Origin: Hydractinia symbiolongicarpus
Taxonomy: Eukaryota; Cnidaria; Hydrozoa; Anthoathecata; Hydractiniidae
DNA: 64,000 nucleotides
Direction: 5' to 3'
Assembly (NCBI RefSeq): GCF_029227915.1
Contig: NC_079886.1
Location: 7,254,001 to 7,318,000, forward strand
Positions 49,225-60,082 of the stretch are shown here, piece by piece. The notes beneath the pieces are model-generated. The model made no database searches and was not told the origin of the DNA. It worked only from the letters and a program-made list of their open reading frames with translations. Every line of letters starts with the position of its first letter. Position 1 is the first letter of the stretch. A program made the translations under genes and the position numbers.

Positions 49225-49570
49225 AAATTATTGACGTGTTGAAATTTTATTTTGATAAAGCTGAACTTGCAGAAAAAGAAAGGAAGTTGATAATTGCGAA
49301 CCATAGCTACATCTGATGGAAAGCTGTCGAGGAGAATAAAATGGTGTGTCAGAGCTACGCTTGTGAGAAGTCATATATGTGTCATTCTAAACAGGATACT
49401 AAATTTCGATCCTTTGGAATTAAATAAATATATATGTCCATGTTCTGTTGATAGATGGGTACAGGACCTCACGAAAGATCACACATCATATGTGTTCAAA
49501 AGAGAATGGACCTTAATAAACATTGCAGACTTAAAGAACAGAACACGCTTTTTTTATTTAATTTTTATTA
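49206..49570 (+). pseudogene. Frameshifted coding-like continuation of the membrane-protein gene
   Basis: From 49206, in a frame shifted by one base from exon 3, the sequence reads NGEFIKIIDVLKFYFDKAEL and on to IIANHSYI, a TGA, then WKAVEENKMVCQSYACEK and KFRSFGIK. It then switches back to the exon-3 frame for KYICPCSVDRWVQDLTKDHT and VFKREWTLINIADLKN. The amino-acid texture (acidic/basic helices, CPC, paired Trp) looks coding. Two frame changes plus one stop within about 350 nt indicate decay or sequence error. No family is recognised. Confidence 0.4.
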
Positions 49571-49756
49571 TAATTTTTTCTCTTATCCTATATATGATAT
49601 GTTTTTTAATAATTTTAGAATTGTTATTAATGTAGCTACATTTTTTTAAATATAACTTCCGCGTTTTCTCTTTGAAATTCTTTTTAACTTGGACAAAAAA
49701 TTAATTATCAGAAAATATCGCGCTGTTTATAATTCGGGCTATTTTTTTATTAAAAA

Positions 49757-52700
49757 AGTGTCGGACGGAAAAATCGATACTTGAATAGGCTATAAAAAAC
49801 AATCTACAAATAATTACGGTTTCCCTATGCGTTTATTCTATTGCCTGAGGGCTGGTTTAGTTTGGGTAAAAAGGATGTGATCATACTAGATACTGACGGG
49901 GAAGGATTTAGAGTTTGATTTTAGTGTCGGACGAAATCGATAAAAAAAGAATCGAAAGTAAGAGAAAGAAAGATGCAGTAGGATATATATTTGTACTGAA
50001 ACGTTCCTCTTTCTTTTGAACAGTATTTGGAAAATTTTACAATTTTTGAACTTTGTATATTAACAAATTTCTTCAGCAATGGAATAAAGTGTCGGACGGA
50101 AGCTGAATTTTAGTTTCGGACGGAAGAAAATAAATGTCTCTATTCTCGCAAAAAAACATGACAGAACGTTGATTTATATGGAAACGCAATTAATTCAAGA
50201 AATTATCTAAAGATGAGTTAGGTTTGTCCAGTTTAAATTGAACTTTTAAAAATCTTCCGTCCGACACTAAAGTAAGAAAATAAATAGAGCTTTTTAAAAA
50301 TGAATGTTAGCTCGAACTTTAGTTCAATCTTTAAAGAAAAACAAAATCATCGTAAATAAATGCCAAGGAACATCATAAATAACTTCATAAAATACAGTTT
50401 TGAAGGCTGAAAAATGACATTTTTTAGCGTACCTCCAACCCCATCCATCGGTCCTTTTCCGTGGTGACGCTCATTGTAGAACCAACTCAAACTTTTATCA
50501 GCGAGGATGGTAGCAGATAGAATCTTGAACACGAAACGCGAACGAAATAGGGAGCCCATTTCATCACTCCAAACGATTAGGCGATGAAATTTCCGTTTAG
50601 TCCATTCTTCAGCAATCTCCACAACTTGTTTCAAGGAGCTCATCGAAGTAATGCGATTGTGATCTGAACTTTCGGTAATAACGACAATGCTTTTATGATC
50701 TAGCTTTTGCTCTTCGTCCAGGAAATAACAGCATGATGTAAATAAGGAGAAGCTCTGGTGACCAAAATAAGCGCTCTGAATTTCGTCTTGCTGATCGTTC
50801 TTATAGTTTTCTGCAAAATCTACGTGCACAAACAAATCATCAGCAGTGAGATCTTGTTTCTGTTGAACATACGCAGAAAACTGGATGCGTTTGACCGAAA
50901 TATGTTCCTTCAAGATTTTAACGTTCCTTCAAGATTTTAACGCGACAGCATCCTCGAAACCAAGAGAAATTTCGCTTTTGTTATCCTTTTCTCTATGGTT
51001 GTCCAACAGAAATATTGAATGTCGTCATCGGCACTGTCCTTTTCAGATGAAGACGAGGATGAGGATTCGGAGTGTGAATCGGACTTTCTTGGACCAAAAT
51101 CAAAAGTAGAACACTGTTCACACTGACTAGACGCACATTTCTTTAAAGAGAGGTTACATGCAAACTTCTCGACTAAATCGTGGGGATTTGAAGGGATTGG
51201 GTTTTCCAAAACTTTATTCAATGCTTTAGCTAGGAGAGTTGCATTCTCGCATATCTCACACAGGCAAGAGCCGTGTGGAATATTTTTATTAAAGGCGTAT
51301 TCTTTGTGAGCTTTTAAAAAATCGTAAAGCTGTGAGAATGTTTTTTCAAATTTATGAAAGAAAGTGTCCGGGACTTTGATTTTACCGGATCCATTAGCGA
51401 TATTAAGAACGTCTTTAATGTTCCATAGTAAGTAAAGCTTCTGCTTGAACACTTTCTCGCCGTCGACTTTACCTATGTATACATTGTCCTTTCGTCCAGG
51501 ATTAGTGTAGGTGAGATCTGCGCGGGAGAGAAAGCCAATCAACCATTGCTTTTCTTTTTCATCCAAGTCCTTTCGAGGTCTACCACGTGAAGTTTTCTTG
51601 AATTGAAATTTCACCTGATATTTCTTAGCTAATTTCTCGATGACTTCAGCTTTTTTATGTGGGCTTTTTGGTAGGAGGTTGTTCACACGCGATACGCTAC
51701 GGTGAAGCGATTGCTTTGTGGTGAAGGAGCTTGGGGAACTTGAGGTAGATGACGACGATGGTGATGAGGAACGACATGATTGGGAGCTTGTGGGACTTTC
51801 TGAGTCGATACCATTTGTGTTTTCGGTAGAATCGATGTCTTCTATAGAACTGGTGCTCAGGGTCGAATCGTTACTGCTGGTAGGTTCGATGGATGCGTCT
51901 TCAATTTGTTGGGCCGCTGTTGCTTGTGCTTTCTTTAGTTTGCGATGACGTTCCGATACTTTGTAACGTTCATAGTCTGAAGGATTGTTCTTGAGATTTT
52001 GGCGCCAAATCTTTTTTCGTAGCGCCTCGGTTTTCTTCTTTTCAATTGTGTTATTCTTTGCTCGATAATTTTTGCATTTTTGAGAGTTCGTCATGGGAAG
52101 CTCACCCTTTCTTGGACGACCTAGAAAAAAAATTAAATTTATGAAAAAAAGAACAATCGAATCGCGACAGATTCATTATGACACACATAATGGTATTTTA
52201 GTGTTGGACGGAATGAATAAGTCTTTTCATCATGTTCTGATAGTAAAACAGTTAAAAAGGATTATTTGGTTCAGCAATAAATAATATATAATACAAGAAA
52301 TCTATGATATCTAAGAAAACTTAGGCTACGTGTTTAAAAAAAACTTACCACGTTTTTTAATAATGGCTGGTGCATTTTCATTGGTCGTAGAAGAATGAGA
52401 CATTGCTGACGAGACAGACGACGCATTTTCGGTTGGCTCCATTTTAAATGTCAGCAAAGACGTGAATGATTTAAAAAAATAAACATTCGATCATTCGAAC
52501 GACGTTCGAAAGTTCTAAAATAGCTTAAAGAGCAATGGAGTGACATTATTTATTTTAGTGTCGGACGGAAAAAAAGGAATCGCTTTAAAATAGTCTTCAC
52601 ATTGAAAAATCTTGACAAGTTATGGATGTATTATCTGTGTTTCTTTTCTCCGAAAGGGTTTAATTGATACTTAGCAACAATTTCGGTTTTAATAAGCTTT

Positions 52701-52941
52701 CTTATAAACCGTGAAAAATATTCAAAGTTTTGTGTTTTTAAAAGTTCTTGAAAGTATTCATTTTTATTGGACGCACTTTAATTAAAACAGCTTTATTTCA
52801 ATCTATTTTTTTAATTATTTATCTTTTTTGGACAGTTTTTTAATCCCTCCTCCAACTCAAACAGATTTGAGACGTTCAAAAACTTCTTTTTTAAAAAGAA
52901 ACGCCGGTAAAAGGCTATAATGAAAATTTCCGTCCGACACT
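49757..52941 (-). mobile_element. DNA transposon with repeated GTGTCGGACGGA end motifs
   Basis: The outer ends are inverted. The left begins AGTGTCGGACGGAAAAATCG, and the right is the reverse complement of AGTGTCGGACGGAAATTTTC. An inner block AGGCTAT / ATAGCC lies about 25-30 bp inside each end. The motif TTTAGTGTCGGACGGAA or a close variant recurs at about 49757, 49922, 50088, 50111, 50255 (inverted), 52197 and 52556, and at the right end. This is the layout of subterminal transposase-binding sites. A spliced transposase lies inside on the minus strand. Flanks are A/T runs and the target-site duplication was not resolved. The superfamily is not assigned. Confidence 0.8.
50347..52442 (-). CDS. 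Transposase with two AT-hooks and DDE/D-like core
   Basis: Minus-strand exons are 52442-52349, 52120-50961 and, through a 53-nt putative intron, 50907-50347, giving about 604 aa. The first junction (phase 1, GTAAGT / TTTTTTCTAG) creates the AT-hook KKRGRPRKG. A second AT-hook, SRGRPRKD, lies near the middle. An Arg/Lys-rich helical segment, a Ser-rich linker and a Cys cluster (CLCEICEN, then KKCASSQCEQC) follow. The C-terminal part has VHVDFAENY, IVWSDEMGSLFRSRF and ERHHGKGPMDGVGGTLKN, whose acidic residues are candidates for a DDE/D catalytic triad. Proteins of this layout are common in cnidarian transposons. A 19-bp exact tandem duplication (50905-50942) sits at the frame break between the last two pieces, so the break could be a mutation rather than an intron. 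The final 20 residues look unlike a domain and may be a premature end. Confidence 0.72.
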
Positions 52942-55900
52942 AAATTTTTCAAGAGAGTTGTACAAATGGTGCAAAATGTACGAAAAAGTAGGACCTGCCT
53001 TGGTATTAAATGTTATTTTCCCATAGCATAACCTAATTAAAACTAAATCAAATGTTAACGGGTGTTTTTGTAGACTTTTTATTTTTGACCTAAATGATGA
53101 CCAATTCTCAAATAGCCCAAATTAAAATTACCAATTCTCTATTCCATATTCTTCTTTTCTATTTTTACCTTTCCTTCTTCTTCCACTTTTCTTTACTTCT
53201 GTCGTCAATACAATTCTTCATTTAAAATTCGAAGTTAGATAACTTAAGTTATCAGTAACTTAGGAAATTCTAGGTTTTCTGAGTGGGACTAAAAATCTGT
53301 GGAATATATATTAAAATATTTTGAACACAAATTCATTTTATATATATTATTTTCAGTAAGTTATTTTTCAAAACGGTGAAAAATGTACTTAGTTTGATCA
53401 CTGTAGAGAAATAACTGGTATATTCACAAGATGGGATACTTATCTAATTATCTAATTATGAAAAATACAGCACATCAGTTTCATTTTGTAAAAAAAAAAA
53501 AAAAGATTTATGAAGTTTTATTTGATATTTTTATGCTAAAATCAAACGACACCATCAGGACTTTCTTCCCCTCGTTGACATTGACCCTGTTGTCCAAGAC
53601 GCTGACTTCTTCGACAAGGCAATATTTTTTTTACCTAAGGCAAGATTCCGCCTCCCCGGACGTTTTTTTTAAATAACCCCTTTATGTTAATAATATTTAT
53701 CTATTAGACACATGCGTGCCAAATTTTTTAATCAAATACCTCTCATGCGGTTTTGACATTGGCTTATTACTAAAAACTACCAAAAAATCTTTATTACTAA
53801 AAGCAAAAATCTTTATGAAATTCTTATAATAGAGAAATATAATAGCCTTTGATGGGATTATTCTTAAAACTTGAAACTTCCAACACAACTTTGTTTCATC
53901 AAGTAGAATCCTTGTGTATGTTTTGGACACGTGGATAATCCGATTTCCCCACTTCTTTGGATTTTATCCGAAATTTGGGAGAAGTTAGATTTTCATACAA
54001 CTTTTGATTTTTTTATGCGAACTATGTAAAAATCAGGTCAAACATTTTGGCTTTTAGAAACATGAAACAGAATGTAAAAATTCGTTCTAGAACTAAACAA
54101 ATTTAATTTAACTAGATAGTGGTATTTCGATCAAATTTCATGCTTTCAGGGACGTCACAGAAAACGTACTGACATTTTGTTCCTTTCTTGACGTACTATA
54201 AGTGTGTAAAGTTGGATTCGATTTGGACATGCCTTATAAAAAGTTATCGAGGGGAGCGAAGTTCCCCCTCCCGGTCATAATATGTTTGAAAAACCCTGGA
54301 CCGAATAGGGTTAAAGTAGCCTGAGATCCTTCAGACTTGCGCATCAAAACTTTTGGATGATTTCTCCTTACCGGCCTACTTAAGGCGAATTGAAGTTCCC
54401 ATTTTTAAAGCCGCCTGCGTTAATAAATTGAGAAAACAATTTTTCTTACACTGACTTTTTATTTTTCTCCATTTTTCTACATTTATATCCTTATAATTTC
54501 GTACGTGAATTAAAGCTTTATTTTCTGTCATCAAAAAAGTATTACAGTCATGTTTTTATTAGTTTATATCTCTTTGTCGCCATGACAACCTGGCTTGCCT
54601 AAGCTAAAGTTACTAAAAGTATCTCATAGTTAATGTAAGAGAATTAAATTGCTTTACAATCGTGATTAGAACTATAAAATAACTATAGAACGGATGCGAA
54701 AGAAAAATTATCGAAGTGATGTCTGCGATATTATACCATGTCTTCGCAAACTTCAACCTTTGAATTTTCTCTGTAAATTCAAAATAAACAAAATCACTTT
54801 ACAAATATAAGCGATGTTCTCGTATTGTATATATAATAGCTAGTCGAGGTATTTAATTCGCCATCTTTATTTTCACAGTTTAAATATTTGCGCATTCGCA
54901 ATGTTGTATTTCACATTTTGCACAATTCTGGAGTTTTGCATTTTGTTTTTTGCAAACATTTTTTTCTTAAGGTTTTTAAATTCTTCAAAGGCATGAAATT
55001 TTATACTGTTATATTAAAAAATTGTGCATAAGTGAGTTGTCTGTGACCCAGACGAAATATAACTTTTCTTATATTTCGGCATTTCTAGGCTATGAAATCT
55101 AAATATAATAATAACATTGCATATATTTTATCTGCACTAATCTACAGGGTGGTAAAGCTACCTATTATAGGCCTGATAAGAAGTAAATTAGCATTAGATT
55201 CTTTATCGAAGGATGAAACTAGATCAAGCATCTTTGTTCTTTTCTACAGCAAAACAAATTTTTGTGTCAGTATCTACCAATCGTTTAGTGTGGATTTCAA
55301 CTTAAATAATTATTTCAGCTTTTGAAGGAGTTTTACTTCTATTTGTCTTAAAAGAAATGGCTAAACACCTTGCTTCAGAAGTAAATAATTATATGTTATC
55401 ATGTTTCTTCGATATAGCAAAAAAGAAAAATGAAGCAAAAACAACAACAAAAAACACTAATATCTTAGCTCCAATAAACTCAATCAGTTCTGACAAAAAT
55501 GCTAAAAAATATTATGAGCATTTATTTTCCCATCGAAAACAATACATTTTTCTCGTTCGTTCTTGGATTGTAACAGTTAAAGTTATTAAAGGTATAATGT
55601 ATTTTCTAGACATAACACAAGATGGTTTTTATACAGACAGATTTCTTTATATTATTCAGAAAAAGAGAATTATGAAAATTGTTACTTGATGTTGTGTTAT
55701 TATTTCTTTTTAAACGACATAAAAAATATTAAATACAATATAAAAGTGAAGAATATACATTCGCGAGTGAGTCTTTCATTCACAAATCCTTATCACAAGA
55801 TGTGTCTCTTATTGTATCTCATTTTTTATTTGTATTTTAAGAAAAATGTCTCCAAGCACAAGCACATTTATTTACAAGAGCCTAAAAGTTTATCAAAATA

Positions 55901-58533
55901 CTTTATCTTTTTTATCATCCTTTAATACAGTTTTACGAATATATTTTTCATAAATACTAATTTTCTCAACCTTAAGAAGCATGTAACATTATTCTTTCGA
56001 AATTGAAAAATATAAAATCAGTAAAGATTCTCCCTGGCTTATTTGCTTTCTGAGTAGAATCAGGCTCGAAAATAGCTCGAATCCAACAATATCGCGCATG
56101 TCAGTTATTGTAACCATTTTAAATAAAAAAAAGTTTAAGTAAGAAGCCTCCTCATACATTTTGTATAGCGTTCTTTTAGTTTCCTGTCAGTTTTGGTAAA
56201 CATTTTTGAGTTTGATGTCATAACAAAAACAAAAAGAGCAGCTAGCTGAAAGATTGTAAAAAAGTTTGGCATTTAATTATGAAACAGTTTTTATTCGTGT
56301 CAATATTATTAGATATTTACATTTTCTTATTATCTCGACCTTGTTTGAGCTTGAGATCGTATTCAATGTTGGTGCAAGTAGTAGCATTTTTGTGTTTACA
56401 CCAAGCCATGCTCAATTCAAAAATTTCTCAGCATGCTGAAATATCATACAGCATTGAGTACTTATTTTCTTACTTAAAATTCAATCCTCATCTACTGTTT
56501 TGATCTGGTGTAATCTTTTGCAGACCGCACAGCTTCATCAAGCGGCGTAAAAAGTCACATAGTGAGAAAACTCAATGTGGTTACCTCAAACAACATTTGA
56601 TGTAAATTGAAAAATCTCTTACAAAGTCTATTCATATGTGATGTTTGTATTCTGCTAAATCGTTGATGCGTGTAATTTAAGAAAGGGCGATTCAATAGGT
56701 TTCAGGGCTTTTGTTATAAGAACCGCTATCGAGGTATTTCTATAACAACAAAACAGTCTGTAATCAGTACACGAACTGTAACGACGTCTCAAGAAAGTGG
56801 TTAACATAGATAGATTGATGTAAGTTCACATATTTCTTTTTCTTTTTGTATAGTTCTTCTGAATATGGGAATGTCTAATACCGAAAATGCCGATTCTTCG
56901 GATGTTAAATTTTTTAAAAACAAAATAAAATGGTTTTAAGTTCTTAATTATTAATAAAAATTATGTTGCCTTTCCATTCTTTATTATTTTACGATTTTAA
57001 ATTTTTTTATCACGATGTGACGAATTGTGACCAGGTTGATAAAAAAAATAGTTAAACAATAAGTGTAAATTACTAAGTAAAGGAAAAAAAAGTTGTATCT
57101 ACTGTTTCTGACTATTTTTTATATCTACTTTTATAAGCTTTTGTACCATTTTTCCATTGGCTTATATTTTTTAAAAAAATGGCAGCAGTAGTTCAAACAG
57201 TAAAATCATCAAAATCATGTTAGAATGCTAAAGAAAATCAGTTTTGAGCATATTTATATTCACTCAAAGTATTATGCAAAATATAATACAAACTTTTTCT
57301 TGCTTTCTCATTTAGCAAAAGTGGAAAACATCTGAGAAATATTACTTAAATAGGATGTATTAGAAAAAAGTGTCGTTAAAAAAAGAAGAAAAGTTTTGTA
57401 AAAAATATTTAATATAAAAAAGCAACGAGTTGTTATTTATTGTTCTTAAAAGTCAAAAAGAACGGAAAATACGGAGAACGGAGAAAGTAATACAAGATGA
57501 GAATATAAAAAATCTAAAAATTTTGCTTAATCGGCTTTACCCAACTCATTTTTTAAAAAAACTTATCGAATTTTCTTTTAAACTAATAAATCGTAATTTT
57601 AATTGTTTTCAGAACAACATAAAGCTAACAATTTTATCAGCTAGTGTGATTATTAAAATCATTGTAACGAAGTAAAAATTATAAAAATCAAGTAAAAAAA
57701 ATTGGGCCTAAATATTGGAAGAAAAATAGAAAATTATAAGGAGACTACAGTTTAAGTTTTATTTATTTACCTTTTGATCATAAGCTGTTTATTTTTTATG
57801 AAGCATTTTTAAAAAATCAGCATTAGTAGTTTTATATGTTTTCTTTATTACGCGATTTTTACGTTTCGGTAAAAATTTTTTTTAAAAAAATGCTTTAAAT
57901 TTTAAAATTTAAGAAGTACTCTCACTTTTCGACATAAATAATTTAAAATATAATTTTTGCTTTAAATTATTCAATTTTGCCAAAAACATGCCGAACTTTG
58001 CGCATGCGCATTACATATTTTAAAAAAAAACAGTTTGTATGCTGTGAGCAGCTTTAAGCATGATTGAACAAAATAAATGCATGCTATTAGCGTAATTATG
58101 CCTAAAATGAGAATAATTATATATAGTTTACGGTTGACCAACTTTTAATAATGAGATCAATGAACTTGAATAATGCAGGTGGCATTATCTGATCGTCTAC
58201 TCAACTGGGCATAATAAGATCATTGAATAGTTGTTAACCTGTTCTTGATAATTGTTCACAAATTTAATTCACAATATTCGAGAAACTGTTCAAGTAGGAG
58301 AGGACCATCCTTAGAAAGATTTTTTATAAGGTAAACTTCAAAAAAAGTATTACAATTAAATAAAAATAAGAGAAACATAGTACAAATTTAAAAGGTACTA
58401 ATAATAAATAAGAATTATAGTAAGAAAGTATTAAACTTGAAAAAGAATTGATGGCGATATAAATTTAGCCTATGTATATTTTATTTCTTGTGATGATGGT
58501 TTACAAGTAGCACATCTTCTCATTTCTTTTTAG
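52942..58533. other. Long intergenic region, no supported gene
   Basis: About 5.6 kb of AT-rich DNA. It holds a solitary TTAA-type MITE end near 54296-54315 (GGACCGAATAGGGTTAA) and many short ORFs (60-110 codons) of low-complexity, Lys/Ile/Phe/Asn-rich composition with no signal peptide, domain or splice partner. The part next to 58534 should contain the promoter or leader exon of the minicollagen cluster, but no element can be named. Confidence 0.45.
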
Positions 58534-58600
58534 ATGGATAAGAGGCTAGTGATTCTGTTATTTGCCTTCGTGGCTTATGCATCAGCTAAATCTGTTAGCC
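58534..58600 (+). CDS. Shared signal-peptide exon of the minicollagen cluster (exon 1)
   Basis: It encodes 22 codons plus one base: MDKRLVILLFAFVAYASAKS and two more residues, a textbook signal peptide with an A-x-A cleavage site. It ends at a strong donor (C|GTAAGT, phase 1). The ATG directly follows a pyrimidine tract and AG (CATTTCTTTTTAG), so the 5' end must be supplied by an upstream leader exon or a trans-spliced leader. All four downstream minicollagen exons (59162, 59553, 60853, 62729) begin in matching phase 1, and no other convincing signal exon was found between them. It may therefore serve several alternative second exons. Confidence 0.88.
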
Positions 58601-59161
58601 GTAAGTACTTATTCTTTTAACTTTTTCTGTTTTAATTCATTTTCTTTTTTTACTTTTTTATTTTTATATATGACAAAAAAAGCAATCTGAAAATAAACAT
58701 AATATTATTATCTATTCAAAATACCTTGCCTTTATTCAAAGGCAAAGCTCTTTTCTTCTTTCAAGAACTTGGTTTACAACGGTGTTGACTAATTCAATGG
58801 CTAATACGATCGAACGAAAAGGAACATTTTCAGATTGCTTTTTAGTCTATTTTATGCATGACACCGTACAGCATACAGCACTTTCAAGCAATGATAAAAA
58901 ATCTTTTCCTTGCTTCTTTAATCACTCATCTTTTTTATAATTTGTAAAGAAGAAATATTTTTTTTTTATTCTACTTATGTTCTTGCTTTTAACTCAAATT
59001 TTTTCATAATAAAATAAAGTGATGAAATAAACGACAATTGAAACAATTAAAAGAAAGAATGACATTGTACAAATTACTGATTTTAAAAACCAAAAAGTAA
59101 CAATCCTTATTGACAAAAAAGGATAGGTAATTATCCTTACACTAGGAAATTCATTTTCTAG

Positions 59162-59430
59162 GTAGAGATACCAGTTTATGTGGTTCCACTTGTCCCTTTT
59201 CTTGTGCCCCAACATGTTCCTCCTCTTGTTGTGCCTCCCAATTAGCGCAGGCTGCTCCTCCTCCTCTTCCAGGACAAATAATTCCAGTTTTGGCTGCATC
59301 AGCATGTAATCCCATTTGTTCGCACCATTGCATGAAGATTTGTTCAATGCCATGTTGTACTCAACCTTCATTACAACCAACATGTCCAATTCCATGTGTG
59401 CAGCCCACTTGTCCTTCATTTTGCACCTAA
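59162..59430 (+). CDS. Alternative exon 2a: CRD-only protein without collagen helix
   Basis: It follows the acceptor CATTTTCTAG and joins exon 1 in phase 1, giving a 111-aa secreted protein with stop TAA at 59428-59430. An RR dibasic site lies at the junction. Then comes a canonical CRD (C-GST-C-PFS-C-APT-C-SSS-CC). The spacer contains only APPPLPG instead of collagen. A second canonical CRD follows (C-NPI-C-SHH-C-MKI-C-SMP-CC), then a third, degenerate one (C-PIP-C-VQPT-C-PSF-C). No Gly-X-Y repeat is present. Collagen-free CRD proteins of the capsule are known (NOWA, CPP-1), so a role as a disulfide cross-linker of minicollagens is plausible. The frame is fully open for 267 nt but has no early ATG. 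No AATAAA lies before the next acceptor at 59552, so its 3' end is unclear. It could also be a separate gene. Confidence 0.72.
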
Positions 59431-59552
59431 GGAACAAGACTATTGACGCTTTCTTTGACAATTTTGGTAACAGGAATCTTATTACAGTTCCACCAACTTA
59501 ATAGTACACACAGCGACATTGACATAACTGACATAACAATTGTTTCTTATAG

Positions 59553-60082
59553 GTGTAAAGAAATCTGCCATGCCATGTGGCTGCACCCCAGCTCCAGCAT
59601 GTTGTGCCCCTCCACCTCCACCACCACCTCCACCATGTGTTTGTGCACCAGCACCAGCACCATGTGGTTGTGCTCCACCACCACCACCTCCACCACCTCC
59701 ACCCCCACCACCTGCAATGCCTGGACCACCAGGTGCCCCAGGCCCAATGGGACCACCAGGAGGCCCAGGATGCGGAGGACCACCAGGACCACCAGGACCT
59801 CCAGGAGGTCCAGGTTGTGGAGGACCACCAGGTCCCCCAGGACCTCCAGGACCACCAGGAGCACCAGCACCACCAGCTCCACCACCACCACCAATCTGTC
59901 TTCACCATTGTATGAAAATCTGCCCAGCTTCTGCACCAGCATGTGCACCACCACCACCACCATGTGCTCCACAATGCCCACCTCCCTGTCCACCACCATG
60001 TCCACCACCACCGCCACCACCACCTCCACCACCACCACCAATGTGCAGTTGTGGCCCTCCACCATGCTCGTGTGGAAAATAA
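59553..60082 (+). CDS. Alternative exon 2b: minicollagen with cysteines inside the helix
   Basis: It follows TTGTTTCTTATAG and with exon 1 encodes 198 aa. A KK pair at 25-26 is the only dibasic site. The N-terminal region carries short variant cysteine modules (CGCTPAPACC and CVCAPAPAPCGC) between polyprolines. The collagen part has 16 triplets, two of which are Gly-Cys-Gly (GGP-GCG-GPP), five triplets apart. After polyproline comes ICLHHCMKICPASAPAC, then CAPQCPPPCPPPC, a 13-proline run and a CSCGPPPCSCGK end. The CC pairs of canonical CRDs are lost at the C-terminus. The shared HHCMKIC core ties this exon to 2a, 2c and 2d by tandem duplication. Expected location is the nematocyst wall. Confidence 0.86.

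Noticed and set aside
55092..57675. Several ORFs of 74-110 codons
   Set aside because: Low-complexity Lys/Ile/Phe/Asn composition, no signal peptide, domains, splice partners or repeats.
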